Source: Tsuneonella amylolytica
Lineage (GTDB): Bacteria; Pseudomonadota; Alphaproteobacteria; Sphingomonadales; Sphingomonadaceae
Direction: 5' to 3'
Assembly: GCF_003626915.1 (NCBI RefSeq)
Contig: NZ_CP032570.1
Location: forward strand, 1,302,001-1,366,000
Length of the DNA stretch: 64,000 nt
Shown here: in pieces, positions 27,033 through 36,171 of the stretch
Numbering within the stretch: the stretch's first letter is position 1
How the letters are laid out: the number at the start of each line of letters is the position of its first letter
Position numbers and translations under genes: made by a program
The notes under the pieces: generated by a model
Seen by the model: only the letters and a program-made list of their open reading frames with translations
The model's database searches: none
What the model was told of the DNA's origin: nothing

Positions 27033-28277
27033 TTGCTTTACCACGCCCACGAAATGCAGCGCGCCTGGCTCGGCGGAGTCAGCGCCTGGGCCTCGATCGC
27101 TTCCGAGATGCTGTCCAATCCGATGAACCCGGTGGGCTACATGGGTATGGGCCCGATGGCCGCGAGCGCGCTCGACGTGTTCGCCCACGCCACCCAGACG
27201 CGCGGCAAGCCCGCGTTCGACATCGAGGCGGTGACGGTCGGCGGCAAAAGCCGCGCCGTGACCGAGAGCATCGTGCTTCACAAGCCGTTCGGCGATCTCC
27301 TCCGCTTCACCCGCGACGGTCTGCCGGCCGATGCGCCGCGCGTGCTGATCGTCGCGCCGATGAGCGGCCACTACGCCACGCTGCTGCGCGGCACGGTGGA
27401 GCGGATGGTCGCGAATGCCGATGTCTACATTACCGACTGGGCCGACGCGAAGGTCGTGCCGTCGAAGGCGGGCCGTTTCGATCTCGACGACTACATCGAC
27501 TACCTCGTCGAGTTTCTCGATCACATCGGACCCGGGTCGCACATGATCGCGGTCTGTCAGCCGTCGGTCCCCGCGCTGGCGGCGACGGCCATCATGAACG
27601 CCGGCAAGCACCCCGCCCGCCCCGCGACGCTGACGATGATGGGCGGCCCGATCGACACCCGCCGTTCGCCCACCACGGTCAACGACCTCGCGATGGAGCG
27701 CCCGATCGCCTGGTTCCGCCAGAACGTGATCGCCACCGTGCCGATGCAGTACGCCGGACACGGCCGCCGGGTCTATCCGGGGTTCCTGCAACTAGCCGGG
27801 TTCATGAGCATGAATCTCGGCAACCACATGATGAGTCATTACGAGATGTTCAAACATCTCAACGCCGGGGACCACGAGAGCGCCGACGCAACGAAGGCGT
27901 TCTACGACGAGTATCGCTCGGTCTGCGACATGACGGCCGAATTCTACCTCCAGACAGTGGAGGAGGTGTTTCAGAAGCACTCGCTGCCCAACGGCACCTT
28001 CGTCCACCGCGGCGAGCCGGTCGATCTCGGCGATATCCTCGATACCGCGATCCTGGCAGTGGAGGGAGAGCGCGACGACATCTCGGGCATCGGCCAGACG
28101 AAGGCCGCGCTCGATCTCGCGACCGGGCTGTCCGACGGCAGGAAGCAGTACTATCTCGCCGAAGGGGCGGGCCATTACGGCATCTTCAACGGCAGCCGCT
28201 GGCGCGACAAGATCGCGCCCGTGGTGGAGGATTTCATCGCGCGCCATTCGGCCCGCGCGCTGAAGGCGGTCGCCTGA
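27033..28277 (+). CDS. phaZ: Intracellular polyhydroxyalkanoate depolymerase
   Basis: This 414-residue enzyme degrades stored PHA granules. It starts M-L-Y-H-A-H-E-M-Q-R-A-W, the conserved start of the family, and has the lipase-box-like C-Q-P-S-V-P with the catalytic Cys at about residue 175. I-T-D-W-A-D-A and G-A-G-H-Y-G-I-F (active-site His) also fit. The start is TTG, six bases after AGGGGA; an ATG further upstream would add over 100 unrelated residues. A PhaR-like inverted repeat lies in the promoter gap. phaB is 30 kb away. Confidence 0.93.
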   Translation: MLYHAHEMQRAWLGGVSAWASIASEMLSNPMNPVGYMGMGPMAASALDVFAHATQTRGKPAFDIEAVTVGGKSRAVTESIVLHKPFGDLLRFTRDGLPADAPRVLIVAPMSGHYATLLRGTVERMVANADVYITDWADAKVVPSKAGRFDLDDYIDYLVEFLDHIGPGSHMIAVCQPSVPALAATAIMNAGKHPARPATLTMMGGPIDTRRSPTTVNDLAMERPIAWFRQNVIATVPMQYAGHGRRVYPGFLQLAGFMSMNLGNHMMSHYEMFKHLNAGDHESADATKAFYDEYRSVCDMTAEFYLQTVEEVFQKHSLPNGTFVHRGEPVDLGDILDTAILAVEGERDDISGIGQTKAALDLATGLSDGRKQYYLAEGAGHYGIFNGSRWRDKIAPVVEDFIARHSARALKAVA

Positions 28278-28281
28278 TAGG

Positions 28282-28899
28282 TCAGGTCGCCGGCGGCGGG
28301 GCCTCCCCGCCCGCCTTGCGCCGTACGAAGACCCGGCGGATGACCCGCCGCGCCATTACGATCAGCAAGACGGTAAGTGCGAGCAGCACCGCCGCGATCC
28401 CGCCCGCAACCACGGGATGGGCGTAGGCGAGCCAGAGCAATCCGGCGGCGGCAACATCCTCCGCGGTCGACACCGCTACGTTGCTGAACGGTTCGGGGCC
28501 GGCATTGACCACCGCGCGCGATCCCGCCTTGCCCGCGTGCGCGGCAAACGCCGCTCCGCCGCCGAGCAGGAACGCGATCACCTGGAACGCAGGGTCCGCC
28601 GGATCGACCACCGCCAGCGCCAGCAGCGCCCCGCCGACGGGGCGAACCACGGTGTGCACCGCGTCCCATGCCGAATCGAGCCACATTACCTTGTCGGCGA
28701 AGAACTCGGCCAGCGCGGCGACAGCGGCCACTCCCATCACCCACGGATTCGCTAGCACGTCGAGCGATGCGAGATGGTCGGGAAGCGGCAGCACGTCCAC
28801 CCGCATCGCGAGGCCCGTGGCGAAAGTCGCCAGATAGAGCCGCCAGCCGGCCAGCAGGCTGACGCTGGCGGCAAGGCCCAGAACCTCGACGATGCCCAT
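28282..28899 (-). CDS. DUF4126 domain membrane protein
   Basis: This 205-residue protein has several hydrophobic segments and the DUF4126 pattern: S-L-L-A-G-W-R-L-Y-L-A-T-F, E-F-F-A-D-K-V-M-W-L-D-S-A-W-D and R-P-V-G-G-A-L-L-A. The function is unknown. It ends only five bases from the phaZ stop, in a convergent arrangement. Confidence 0.85.
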   Translation of the reverse strand: MGIVEVLGLAASVSLLAGWRLYLATFATGLAMRVDVLPLPDHLASLDVLANPWVMGVAAVAALAEFFADKVMWLDSAWDAVHTVVRPVGGALLALAVVDPADPAFQVIAFLLGGGAAFAAHAGKAGSRAVVNAGPEPFSNVAVSTAEDVAAAGLLWLAYAHPVVAGGIAAVLLALTVLLIVMARRVIRRVFVRRKAGGEAPPPAT

Positions 28900-28974
28900 G
28901 CCGCTATCCTTTCTCCACGCGGAACGCCACGCGCGCCCGAACGCTACGATAGGGCAGACCTACCGGAGCCCACG

Positions 28975-30342
28975 ATGATCGTCACCACCAATCCCGCCAC
29001 CGGCGAAACGCTCGGCCGCTATCCCGTGCTGACCGCCGACGAGATCGACGGCCGCCTCGCCCGCGCCCACGAAACCTTCGGCACGTGGCGCCTGTCGCCG
29101 CTGGAGGAGCGCGCCGCCCTGCTCGAAAGCTGTGCCGAAGCGTTCGAGCGCGACATCGAGGCGCTGGCGGAGATCGCGACGCGGGAAATGGGCAAGACCG
29201 TCGCTTCGGCGCGGTCCGAGGTGCAGAAGTGCGCCGACCTGTTCCGCCATCTGGCACAGGACGGCCCCGCCATGCTGGCGGCCGAAACGTTCGACCTCGG
29301 CGGCGGGCGCACGGCCGAAGGGCGCTGGCTGCCGCTCGGCCCGGTGCTGGCGGTCATGCCCTGGAACTTCCCCTACTGGCAGGTCGCCCGCTTCCTGGCC
29401 CCCGCGATCCTCGCCGGCAATACCGCCCTGCTGAAGCACGCGAGCATCGTCCAGGGTACCGCGGCGAAGCTCGAGGAGACGCTGATATCGGCCGGCGCGC
29501 CTGCCGGACTGTTCCAGAACCTGTGCATCGGTTCGGACGCGGTGGAGGCGATCATCGACGATCCGCGCGTGGTTGCCGTCACCCTCACCGGAAGCGAAGG
29601 CGCGGGCCGCGCGGTGGCCGGAGCGGCGGGGCGCAACCTCAAGAAGGTCGTGCTCGAACTCGGCGGGTCGGACCCGTTCATCGTGATGCCGAGCGCCGAT
29701 CTGGGCGAAGCGGTGAAGCAGGCGGTCACCGCGCGCATCCAGAACACCGGGCAGTCGTGCATCTGCGGCAAGCGCATGATCGCCCATGCCGACATCTACG
29801 AGGAGTTCCTGGAGCGGTTCTCCGCCGCGATGCGGGCCGTGAAGGCCGGCGACCCGTTCGACGAGGAGACCGACATGGGCCCGCTGTCGAGTACAGACCA
29901 GCTCGAAACCGTGCTGGGCCAGTTGGCGAAGGCGCAGGAAGAAGGCGCGAACCTGCTGTTCGGCGGCGAGGCGACCGACGGGCCGGGAGCCTTCATCAGC
30001 GCCGGCATCCTCACCGACGTGCCGCTGGACAGCGACACCGCGAGGCAAGAAATCTTCGGCCCCGTGGCCCAAGTCTACCGCGCGGCCGACATCGACGAGG
30101 CGATTCGCATCGCCAACGCGATCCCCTACGGCCTCGGCTCGTCGGTCTGGACCAACGACGCCGACGAGGAGGAACGCTTCATTCGCGACATCGAGGCCGG
30201 GATGACGGCGATCAACCAGTTCCTCGCCAGCGACCCGCGCGCGCCCTTCGGCGGCATCAAGCGGTCGGGCCACGGGCGGGAACTGTCGCAGCACGGCCTG
30301 CACGAGTTCATGAACCTGAAGACCGTGCTGCGCCCCGCCTGA
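28975..30342 (+). CDS. Succinate-semialdehyde-type aldehyde dehydrogenase
   Basis: This 455-residue NAD(P)-dependent aldehyde dehydrogenase resembles the GabD1/Sad succinate-semialdehyde dehydrogenases that start directly with I-x-x-x-N-P-A-T-G. Active residues are N131 (P-W-N-F-P), E228 (L-E-L-G-G) and C262 (N-T-G-Q-S-C). The C-terminus has P-F-G-G-I-K-R-S-G-x-G-R-E-L. ACCGGAG precedes the ATG. The exact aldehyde is not certain; succinate semialdehyde is the likeliest. Confidence 0.88.
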   Translation: MIVTTNPATGETLGRYPVLTADEIDGRLARAHETFGTWRLSPLEERAALLESCAEAFERDIEALAEIATREMGKTVASARSEVQKCADLFRHLAQDGPAMLAAETFDLGGGRTAEGRWLPLGPVLAVMPWNFPYWQVARFLAPAILAGNTALLKHASIVQGTAAKLEETLISAGAPAGLFQNLCIGSDAVEAIIDDPRVVAVTLTGSEGAGRAVAGAAGRNLKKVVLELGGSDPFIVMPSADLGEAVKQAVTARIQNTGQSCICGKRMIAHADIYEEFLERFSAAMRAVKAGDPFDEETDMGPLSSTDQLETVLGQLAKAQEEGANLLFGGEATDGPGAFISAGILTDVPLDSDTARQEIFGPVAQVYRAADIDEAIRIANAIPYGLGSSVWTNDADEEERFIRDIEAGMTAINQFLASDPRAPFGGIKRSGHGRELSQHGLHEFMNLKTVLRPA

Positions 30343-30375
30343 CCGATACCGCGTGACCGGCCCCGACCGGCGCGC

Positions 30376-31452
30376 TCAGGACGGCTCGTGCATCGGGCAG
30401 CCCGAACGCTGGGCCCTGAACTCCAGCGAATGGCGGTAGGTGTGGCGCCGCGCCCGGTTGGTGTTGCCCAGCGGGACGTGCGCGGCGAGCCCGGTCCACG
30501 AACTGAAATGCAGCGTGTCGTTGACCGTGCGCACCGTCTCCTCGTCCCAGCTGTCCTGCGCCGGAATCTTGAGCGTAGCGACCTTTTCGAACGGCGAGAC
30601 ATCCTGCGGCCATTCGACCGACGAATCCTCGACCGGCTGCTTGCGCGGGTCGCGCAGGAGCTGGACGCAGAAATCCCACTCGGCATCGTTCCGCATCATC
30701 TGTTCGCGCACGTGGTGGCGCAGCCCGTCGCGGTCGTCGCCGATCTCGACCGTCGCGCCGTCCAGTGCCTTCATCCATGCGGCCGAGGGGCGGAGCATGA
30801 ACTTCGCCACGTAGTCGCCGTAGCGGAACGGGGTCGTGGAGAAATACTCGAGCGACAGCGGCTCGCTGTGCGGCACCCCGCCCAGCGCGGCGAGCGACGG
30901 CGCGGGATCCAGTCCCAGCGCCTGGCGCGCATCGTTCGTCAACTTGAAGGTATCGGCGGCGATCTTCTTCAGCCATTCGGCCTTGTCGGTCGTGCGCGAG
31001 GTGAGGTCGAGGTTCTTGGCGAAGGCTTGCGCGTTCGGCGCTGGGAACGCCGGGGCGTTGAGGAAGATGAAATCCTGCGTGCTGCCGTCGGCGCCAGGCA
31101 TCCGCTCGCCTTCCACGCCGCAGACCTTCAGCGCGAAGCCGCGCGGCAAGTGGATGTTGTCGTGCAGGATGTCGCCGGCATTGGTCGACATGCGGATGTA
31201 GGCTTCGTGCGCGCCGGCCCTGGCGAACAGCCCTTGCGCCAGTTCGGGGGGCAGACCGTCCATGACGGTGAACGTCCCCTTGGCGACGCCGTGCGATTTT
31301 GCGTGCACGCCGCGGATGGCGCGGCCCGAGTTCTCGTAAGTCGTCTCGAGGATGCGATCGAAATCCTTCTCCAGCGCGACGATCGTCTCGGCTTCCGCAT
31401 CCGTGTCGATGGTTTCCAGGTCGTCGGAATAGGGCACGGGGTCCGCGGGCAT
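30376..31452 (-). CDS. Catalase-like heme protein
   Basis: This 358-residue protein has the fold pattern of small catalase-family proteins (SrpA-like): G-T-F-T-V-M-D-G-L, I-R-M-S-T-N-A-G-D, R-G-F-A-L-K-V-C-G, Q-D-F-I-F-L-N-A-P-A-F and H-L-P near the putative heme site. It is shorter than true catalases (about 480-700), and the usual catalytic His-Asn pair is not obvious, so it may be a peroxidase, an allene-oxide-synthase-like enzyme or a non-catalytic heme protein. GAGAGGAAA precedes the ATG. It is the last gene of the MaoC-thiolase-CMD-SDR run. Confidence 0.8.
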   Translation of the reverse strand: MPADPVPYSDDLETIDTDAEAETIVALEKDFDRILETTYENSGRAIRGVHAKSHGVAKGTFTVMDGLPPELAQGLFARAGAHEAYIRMSTNAGDILHDNIHLPRGFALKVCGVEGERMPGADGSTQDFIFLNAPAFPAPNAQAFAKNLDLTSRTTDKAEWLKKIAADTFKLTNDARQALGLDPAPSLAALGGVPHSEPLSLEYFSTTPFRYGDYVAKFMLRPSAAWMKALDGATVEIGDDRDGLRHHVREQMMRNDAEWDFCVQLLRDPRKQPVEDSSVEWPQDVSPFEKVATLKIPAQDSWDEETVRTVNDTLHFSSWTGLAAHVPLGNTNRARRHTYRHSLEFRAQRSGCPMHEPS

Positions 31453-31545
31453 CGGGTTTCCTCTCGCTCGTTCAGGTTTTCCCGACAGAAAGGCGCAGCC
31501 GGTCCCGTGGTTCCGGCGAAGTGCGCCATCGGCGGCGCGCGCCTT

Positions 31546-32340
31546 CTAGCCCACCCTCGCCCCTTGCCCGCCGTCGACGGGCAGCAACGCGCCGGTGACG
31601 AAGCGCGCTTCGTCGGAGGCGAGGAACAGGGCCGCGTTGGCGACGTCCCACGCGCTGCCCATCCCGCCCTTCAGCGGAACCATGGCACTGCGCGCCTCGC
31701 GCTGGGCGGCAAGATCGCGGCCGTCGCGCGCCGCGGTGCCGCCCACGCCCATCGGCGTGTCGATCAGACCGGGGAGGATCGCGTTGCAGCGCACGCCGCG
31801 CTTCGCCGATCCCAGCGCGGTCGCGATCGCGAACCGGTTGAGTGCGGCCTTGGACACCTCGTAGGCGACCATGTTCGCGCCCGCGGTCGAGGCGAGCGAG
31901 GAGACGAGCACGATCGAACCCCCGCCGGCCTCGCGCATCGGGGCGAGAACCGCCTTCACCAGCCGCCGGGCGCCGGTGAAATTCACCGCGAACACGGTTT
32001 CGAAGGCATCGTCGTCATGCGCGTGAGCCGGGCCGTCGCCGGAATGGCCGATGCCGACGTTATCGACGCACACATCGATCCGCCCCCAGCGCTCCAGCGC
32101 CGCGGCGACGATGGCATCGGCATCGGTGACAATGTCGGCGGCGAGGGCATGGGCGGTGCCGCCCGCTTCGCTGATCGCGGACACGGTCTCTTCGGCGCGC
32201 GCGAGATCGCGATCGACGCAGAGCACGTCCGCACCCTCGCGCGCGAACGTCATGGCGATGGCCCTGCCGTTGCCGATCGTCTCGCCGGGCTGCTGACCCG
32301 CCCCGACCACAATAGCCGTCTTGCCGCCCAGCCTGTTCAC
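31546..32340 (-). CDS. Short-chain dehydrogenase/reductase (SDR)
   Basis: This 264-residue classical SDR has a G-A-G-Q-Q-P-G-E-T-I-G-N-G cofactor loop that departs from the usual T-G-x-x-x-G-I-G, plus N-V-G-I-G, S-S-L-A-S-T and the Y-E-V-S-K catalytic Tyr/Lys. It ends in G-x-L-L-P-V-D-G-G. It uses NAD(P) to oxidise or reduce an alcohol or ketone. The start is GTG. It lies 24 bases after the carboxymuconolactone-decarboxylase-like gene and is probably in the same transcript. Confidence 0.88.
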   Translation of the reverse strand: MNRLGGKTAIVVGAGQQPGETIGNGRAIAMTFAREGADVLCVDRDLARAEETVSAISEAGGTAHALAADIVTDADAIVAAALERWGRIDVCVDNVGIGHSGDGPAHAHDDDAFETVFAVNFTGARRLVKAVLAPMREAGGGSIVLVSSLASTAGANMVAYEVSKAALNRFAIATALGSAKRGVRCNAILPGLIDTPMGVGGTAARDGRDLAAQREARSAMVPLKGGMGSAWDVANAALFLASDEARFVTGALLPVDGGQGARVG

Positions 32341-32364
32341 CGAATCCGGCTCACCGGCGCCCGC

Positions 32365-32934
32365 TCATCGCCGGTCGAGGTCCGGATCGAGCCGGTCGCC
32401 GTCTTCCAGCTGCACGCCGAAGCTGTTCAGCATCATCGAGACTTGGGTGTACTGCCCCACGGTGAATACGACGTCCATGCGCCCCTTGTCGCCGAGCGGT
32501 TCGAGCGCTGCCCATGTCGCGTCCGACACGAAATGGTCGCCGACCAGTTCGTCGCAGGCGCGCACGATGGCGCGGTCGATGTCGTCCCAGCATTCGGCGC
32601 CGGCGCCCTCCTTCGTCGCGGCGACCTCGGCCTCGGTCATCCCGGCGGCGAGGCCGATCCGCTCATGCTGGCCGAACTCGTAACCCGAACCGCACAGGTA
32701 CCCGGTGCGCAGGATGGCGATCTCGCGGCGCCGCGGGTCGAGGCTGTTCCGGCGGCTGAGGACGTACCCGCCCCATTCCAGAAATCGCCGCAACGCCTCG
32801 GGCGCGCGGGCGAAGGTCAGGAAGATGTTGAGCGGCGCCGCCCCCTCGCGCGTTACCGACGCGACCGCCCCGGCCTGCTCTTCGGAGAGCGAGGCCGGGT
32901 CGAGCGGCCCTATGCGGGGTGCGCGCAGGCGCAT
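32365..32934 (-). CDS. Carboxymuconolactone decarboxylase family protein
   Basis: This 189-residue protein belongs to the AhpD/CMD all-helical family: R-R-R-E-I-A-I-L-R-T-G-Y, then C-G-S-G-Y-E-F-G-Q-H. Only one Cys of the C-x-x-C peroxidase pair remains (C-G-S-G), so AhpD-type disulfide chemistry is unlikely. The D-D-I-D-R-A-I and G-Q-Y-T-Q-V-S-M-M-L-N-S-F segments fit the family. The role is unknown; neighbours suggest acyl-CoA or aromatic-acid breakdown. Confidence 0.85.
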   Translation of the reverse strand: MRLRAPRIGPLDPASLSEEQAGAVASVTREGAAPLNIFLTFARAPEALRRFLEWGGYVLSRRNSLDPRRREIAILRTGYLCGSGYEFGQHERIGLAAGMTEAEVAATKEGAGAECWDDIDRAIVRACDELVGDHFVSDATWAALEPLGDKGRMDVVFTVGQYTQVSMMLNSFGVQLEDGDRLDPDLDRR

Positions 32935-32973
32935 GTTACCCCGGCCTCACGTAGGGCAGCGGCAGGCCGACCA

Positions 32974-34158
32974 TCAGAGTATCTCGAACAGCCCTGCCGC
33001 GCCCTGGCCGCCGCCGATGCACATCGTGACGACGGCGTATTGCACGCCGCGGCGCTTGCCCTCGATCAGCGCGTGCCCGACACAGCGCGCACCGGTCATG
33101 CCGAAGGGGTGGCCGATCGAAATCGATCCGCCGTTGACGTTGAGCCGGTCGTCGGGAATGCCGAGCTTGTCGCGGCAGTAGAGCACCTGCACCGCGAACG
33201 CCTCGTTCAGTTCCCACAGGCCGATGTCGTCCATCTTGAGGTCGAAGCGCTCGAGCAGCTTGGGGATCGCGAAGACCGGTCCGATGCCCATCTCGTCGGG
33301 TTCCGTTCCCGCGACCGCCATGCCGACGTAGCGGCCCATCGGGGTGAGGCCCTTCTTCGCCGCGACGCCCGCTTCCATCACCACACACGCCGACGAACCG
33401 TCGCTGAGCTGGCTCGCATTGCCGGCGGTAATCACGCCGCCTTCGCCGACCACCGGCTTCAGGTTCGACAGGCCTTCCAGCGTGGTGTCGGGACGGTTGC
33501 AGTCGTCCTTGGTCGCGGTGACTTCCTTGTAGGAGACTTCCTTGGTCTCCTTGTCCATTACCGCCATCGTGGCGGTGCACGGGACGATCTCGTCATCGAA
33601 CTTGCCCGCAGCCTGGCCGGCGGCGGTGCGCTGCTGCGACTGGAGCGAGTATTCGTCCTGCGCCTCGCGGCTGATGCCGTAGCGCTTGGCGACGACTTCG
33701 GCGGTGCCGATCATCGGCATGTAGATGTGCGGGTGCATTTCCAGGAGCTCGCGGTCGGGCTCGACGAACATCTTGCCGCTGCCCACGACCTTGGAAATCG
33801 ATTCGAGACCGCCCGCGACGCAGATGTCCATCCGGTCGATGACGACCTGCTTGGCGGCGGTGGCGATCGCCATCAGGCCGCTCGAACACTGGCGGTCGAT
33901 CGTCATGCCGGGTACGCTGACCGGCAGACCGGCGCGAAGGCCCGCGAGCCGCGCCACGTTGCCGCCGGTCGAACCCTGCTGCACCGCACAGCCCATCAGG
34001 ACGTCGTCGACTTCGGCGCCGTCGATCCCGGCCCGCTCGACCGCGGCCTTGATCGACCAAGCGCCCAGCGTCGCGCCGGTGGTGTTATTGAATGCACCGC
34101 GCGCCGCCTTTGTCAGCGGGGTACGGGCGGTGGAAACGATGACGGCGTCGCGTGCCAT
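32974..34158 (-). CDS. Acetyl-CoA C-acyltransferase (thiolase)
   Basis: This 394-residue thiolase has C91 in [31 protein letters not shown] and C-I-G-G-G-Q-G-A-A near the end. It cleaves or forms 3-ketoacyl-CoA in beta-oxidation-like pathways. AAAGGAC precedes the ATG. It is separated from the MaoC gene upstream by a palindromic repeat pair, and followed by the CMD and SDR genes on the same strand. Confidence 0.94.
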   Translation of the reverse strand: MARDAVIVSTARTPLTKAARGAFNNTTGATLGAWSIKAAVERAGIDGAEVDDVLMGCAVQQGSTGGNVARLAGLRAGLPVSVPGMTIDRQCSSGLMAIATAAKQVVIDRMDICVAGGLESISKVVGSGKMFVEPDRELLEMHPHIYMPMIGTAEVVAKRYGISREAQDEYSLQSQQRTAAGQAAGKFDDEIVPCTATMAVMDKETKEVSYKEVTATKDDCNRPDTTLEGLSNLKPVVGEGGVITAGNASQLSDGSSACVVMEAGVAAKKGLTPMGRYVGMAVAGTEPDEMGIGPVFAIPKLLERFDLKMDDIGLWELNEAFAVQVLYCRDKLGIPDDRLNVNGGSISIGHPFGMTGARCVGHALIEGKRRGVQYAVVTMCIGGGQGAAGLFEIL

Positions 34159-34174
34159 GGAAGTGTCCTTTTTT

Positions 34175-34255
34175 CGTCATCCCAGCGGAAGCTGGGATCG
34201 TTTCAATCTTGGTCGGAACATGGGGCCGGCGATCCCAGCGTTCGCTGGGATGACG
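34175..34255. repeat. Inverted pair of REP-like palindromes (REPIN-like)
   Basis: Two copies of a CGTCATCCCAGC...GCTGGGATCG element face each other. The first is at 34175-34200 and the second, reversed, at 34230-34255; they match at about 24 of 26 positions. Each is itself a hairpin (CCCAGC/GCTGGG). They are separated by 29 unrelated bases and lie between the MaoC and thiolase genes. Such dispersed palindrome pairs are a known type of non-autonomous repeat. Confidence 0.8.
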
Positions 34256-34270
34256 GCTAACCGCAAAAGG

Positions 34271-34720
34271 TCAGACGAAGACCTGCATGATCCATTCGGT
34301 GATGAGCGCGGGCTTGTCCTCGCCCTCGATCTCGATGGTGATTTCGTTGGTCTGCTGCCACTGGCCGGGGCGCTTCTCGATCATCTCGATCAGCTTCCAG
34401 TGGCCGCGGATGCGCTTGCCGCTGCGGACGGGGCTGATGAACCGCGTCTTGTTGCCGCCGTAGTTCACGCCCATTTTCACGCCGTCGACCCGAGGCAGGT
34501 CGGAGTTGGCGCTGAGGTAGGGGATCATCGACAGGGTGAGAAAGCCGTGGGCGATGGTCCCGCCGAACGGGGTCATCTTCGCCTTTTCCTCGTCGAGGTG
34601 GATGAACTGGTGATCGCCCGTCGCTTCGGCGAACTGGTTGATCCGTTCCTGGCTCATCTCGACCCATTCGCTGGTGCCGATGGTCTCGCCGACTTTTGCG
34701 GCCACGTCCTGCGGGCTCAT
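34271..34720 (-). CDS. MaoC-like (R)-enoyl-CoA hydratase
   Basis: This 149-residue hot-dog-fold hydratase has the MaoC motif: F-A-E-A-T-G-D-H-Q-F-I-H, then G-T-I-A-H-G-F-L-T-L-S-M, giving the catalytic Asp and His. It hydrates a trans-enoyl-CoA to an (R)-3-hydroxyacyl-CoA. AAGGAG precedes the ATG. It heads the minus-strand run with thiolase, CMD-like, SDR and catalase-like genes. Confidence 0.9.
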   Translation of the reverse strand: MSPQDVAAKVGETIGTSEWVEMSQERINQFAEATGDHQFIHLDEEKAKMTPFGGTIAHGFLTLSMIPYLSANSDLPRVDGVKMGVNYGGNKTRFISPVRSGKRIRGHWKLIEMIEKRPGQWQQTNEITIEIEGEDKPALITEWIMQVFV

Positions 34721-34776
34721 GCGCCTCTCCTTTTGAAAACCCGGTATGCCGGGCTCTCATAGGCGCACACATCGTC

Positions 34777-36171
34777 TCAAGGCAACGCGGGTTTGCCTGC
34801 CGCTACGGCATCGGGCGCCGGGCCGGGCCACGCCCGGCGTGCGCCGCGTCCCCGCCGATTCGCCGCCGTGTCCATCCGGCGGCACCAGCTCCACAGCGCG
34901 CACTGCACGCCGATCAGCGTCAGCACGAAGGGCTGGTAGGCGATCCCCTGGAACAGAGAGCCGACGAGGTAGACGACCTGTCCGAACTGGAGCGCGGTCG
35001 CGAGGGGGGCCTGCCATCGCTCGCCATCGCCGGTGCGGTTCTTCCACCGGCGGCGGATGCGCTCCATCTGCCACAGGCCCAGGAGGTGGATCCACAGCCA
35101 CAGCATCAGGCCCGGCCAGCCCTGTTCGCCCAGCATCTCGAACACGGCGGAATGAAAGGCGCGGGATTCGTCGGTATGCTCTTCGTAGCGGACCGACATG
35201 CTGTTGCCGCTGCCCGTGCGGACCGGCGTCATGTATGTGAACTTGTTGCCGCGGTAGGCGTCGAACCCGCCGCCCAATGGATGGCTGTTGGCGTAGTCGA
35301 TGGTCCATTCCCACACCGCCATGCGGGTGGACGCCGACTTGTCCTCGTCGGTCGATTCGAGCGTCGACATCCGCGCCATCCAGCTTTGCGGCAGGAAAGG
35401 AAGCGCGACGAGGCCCAGCGCCGCCGCGCTGCCGATGTAGAGGAACCGCCGCTTCGCATCGCGCAGCATCAACGCGCCGAGCACCGCGATGCACAGGAGT
35501 CCCGTGCGCGCCTCGGTCCCGATCGGGATCAGCAGGCAGGCAAAGACGAGCGCATAACCGAACCACTTCACCCGCCAGTCGGGGGGGAACACCGTGCCGT
35601 GCTTCGTCAGCCACAGGATCATCGGGATGATCGCAATCGCCACCGTCGCAATGGTAGAGCTTTCGTACATGCCGGTGTTGTTTTGCACGAACAGGTAGAG
35701 CCGCCCGTATCCGCCCCCGCCGGTCGCGGTCTTGATCCCGCCATCGATGATGATCGCGCCGGCGGTCAGCACCATCGTCAGCACCACCGCCTCGAAGCGG
35801 AGCCGGGTGGTCAGCGTCAGCGGCAGGAAGATCGCGAAGACCAGCGCCTTCCACACCCAGGCCCACTTGGCCGCCGCCTCCACCGGGAAGTCGGCATGGG
35901 TGGTCGTCCACGCGCAGAGCAGCAACAGCGCCACCATCAGCCACTGGCGGAAGGCGAACTTCGCGCCGTGCTTGGGATCGGCGAGCAGCCAGCCGCCGAA
36001 GGCCGCGCAGAACGCGATCAGCGAGACCGGCATCGCGCTCACGAACCGCCAGCCGATGTCCTGCGGCGCAAGCGTGTCGATGTAGATGTAAAGCAGCACC
36101 CACAGGAAGGGCCGGAAGAGGCCGAGCACGAGCATCCCGAGGATGAACAGCAGGAGCGCGAGGTCGATCAT
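34777..36171 (-). CDS. Putative O-glycosylation ligase, exosortase A system-associated
   Basis: This 464-residue membrane protein has about ten to twelve hydrophobic helices and a large periplasmic loop after the middle (Wzy/O-ligase type). It matches the exosortase A-associated O-ligase family (TIGR03097-like): starts M-I-D-L-A-L-L-L-F and has F-V-Q-N-N-T-G-M-Y-E, E-A-R-T-G-L-L-C and P-L-G-G-G-F-D-A-Y. It is thought to polymerise or transfer glycans to exported proteins in XrtA systems. Its ATG overlaps the stop of the short peptide gene upstream (ATGA). Confidence 0.85.
   Translation of the reverse strand: MIDLALLLFILGMLVLGLFRPFLWVLLYIYIDTLAPQDIGWRFVSAMPVSLIAFCAAFGGWLLADPKHGAKFAFRQWLMVALLLLCAWTTTHADFPVEAAAKWAWVWKALVFAIFLPLTLTTRLRFEAVVLTMVLTAGAIIIDGGIKTATGGGGYGRLYLFVQNNTGMYESSTIATVAIAIIPMILWLTKHGTVFPPDWRVKWFGYALVFACLLIPIGTEARTGLLCIAVLGALMLRDAKRRFLYIGSAAALGLVALPFLPQSWMARMSTLESTDEDKSASTRMAVWEWTIDYANSHPLGGGFDAYRGNKFTYMTPVRTGSGNSMSVRYEEHTDESRAFHSAVFEMLGEQGWPGLMLWLWIHLLGLWQMERIRRRWKNRTGDGERWQAPLATALQFGQVVYLVGSLFQGIAYQPFVLTLIGVQCALWSWCRRMDTAANRRGRGARRAWPGPAPDAVAAGKPALP

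Noticed and set aside
32680-32720. CMD-like protein as an active AhpD peroxidase
   Set aside because: The second Cys of the C-x-x-C pair is replaced by Gly.
30388-34260. A very long open frame on the plus strand (about 1290 codons)
   Set aside because: It runs antisense to five well-supported genes and has no recognisable domains; long antisense frames arise from high GC at third codon positions.
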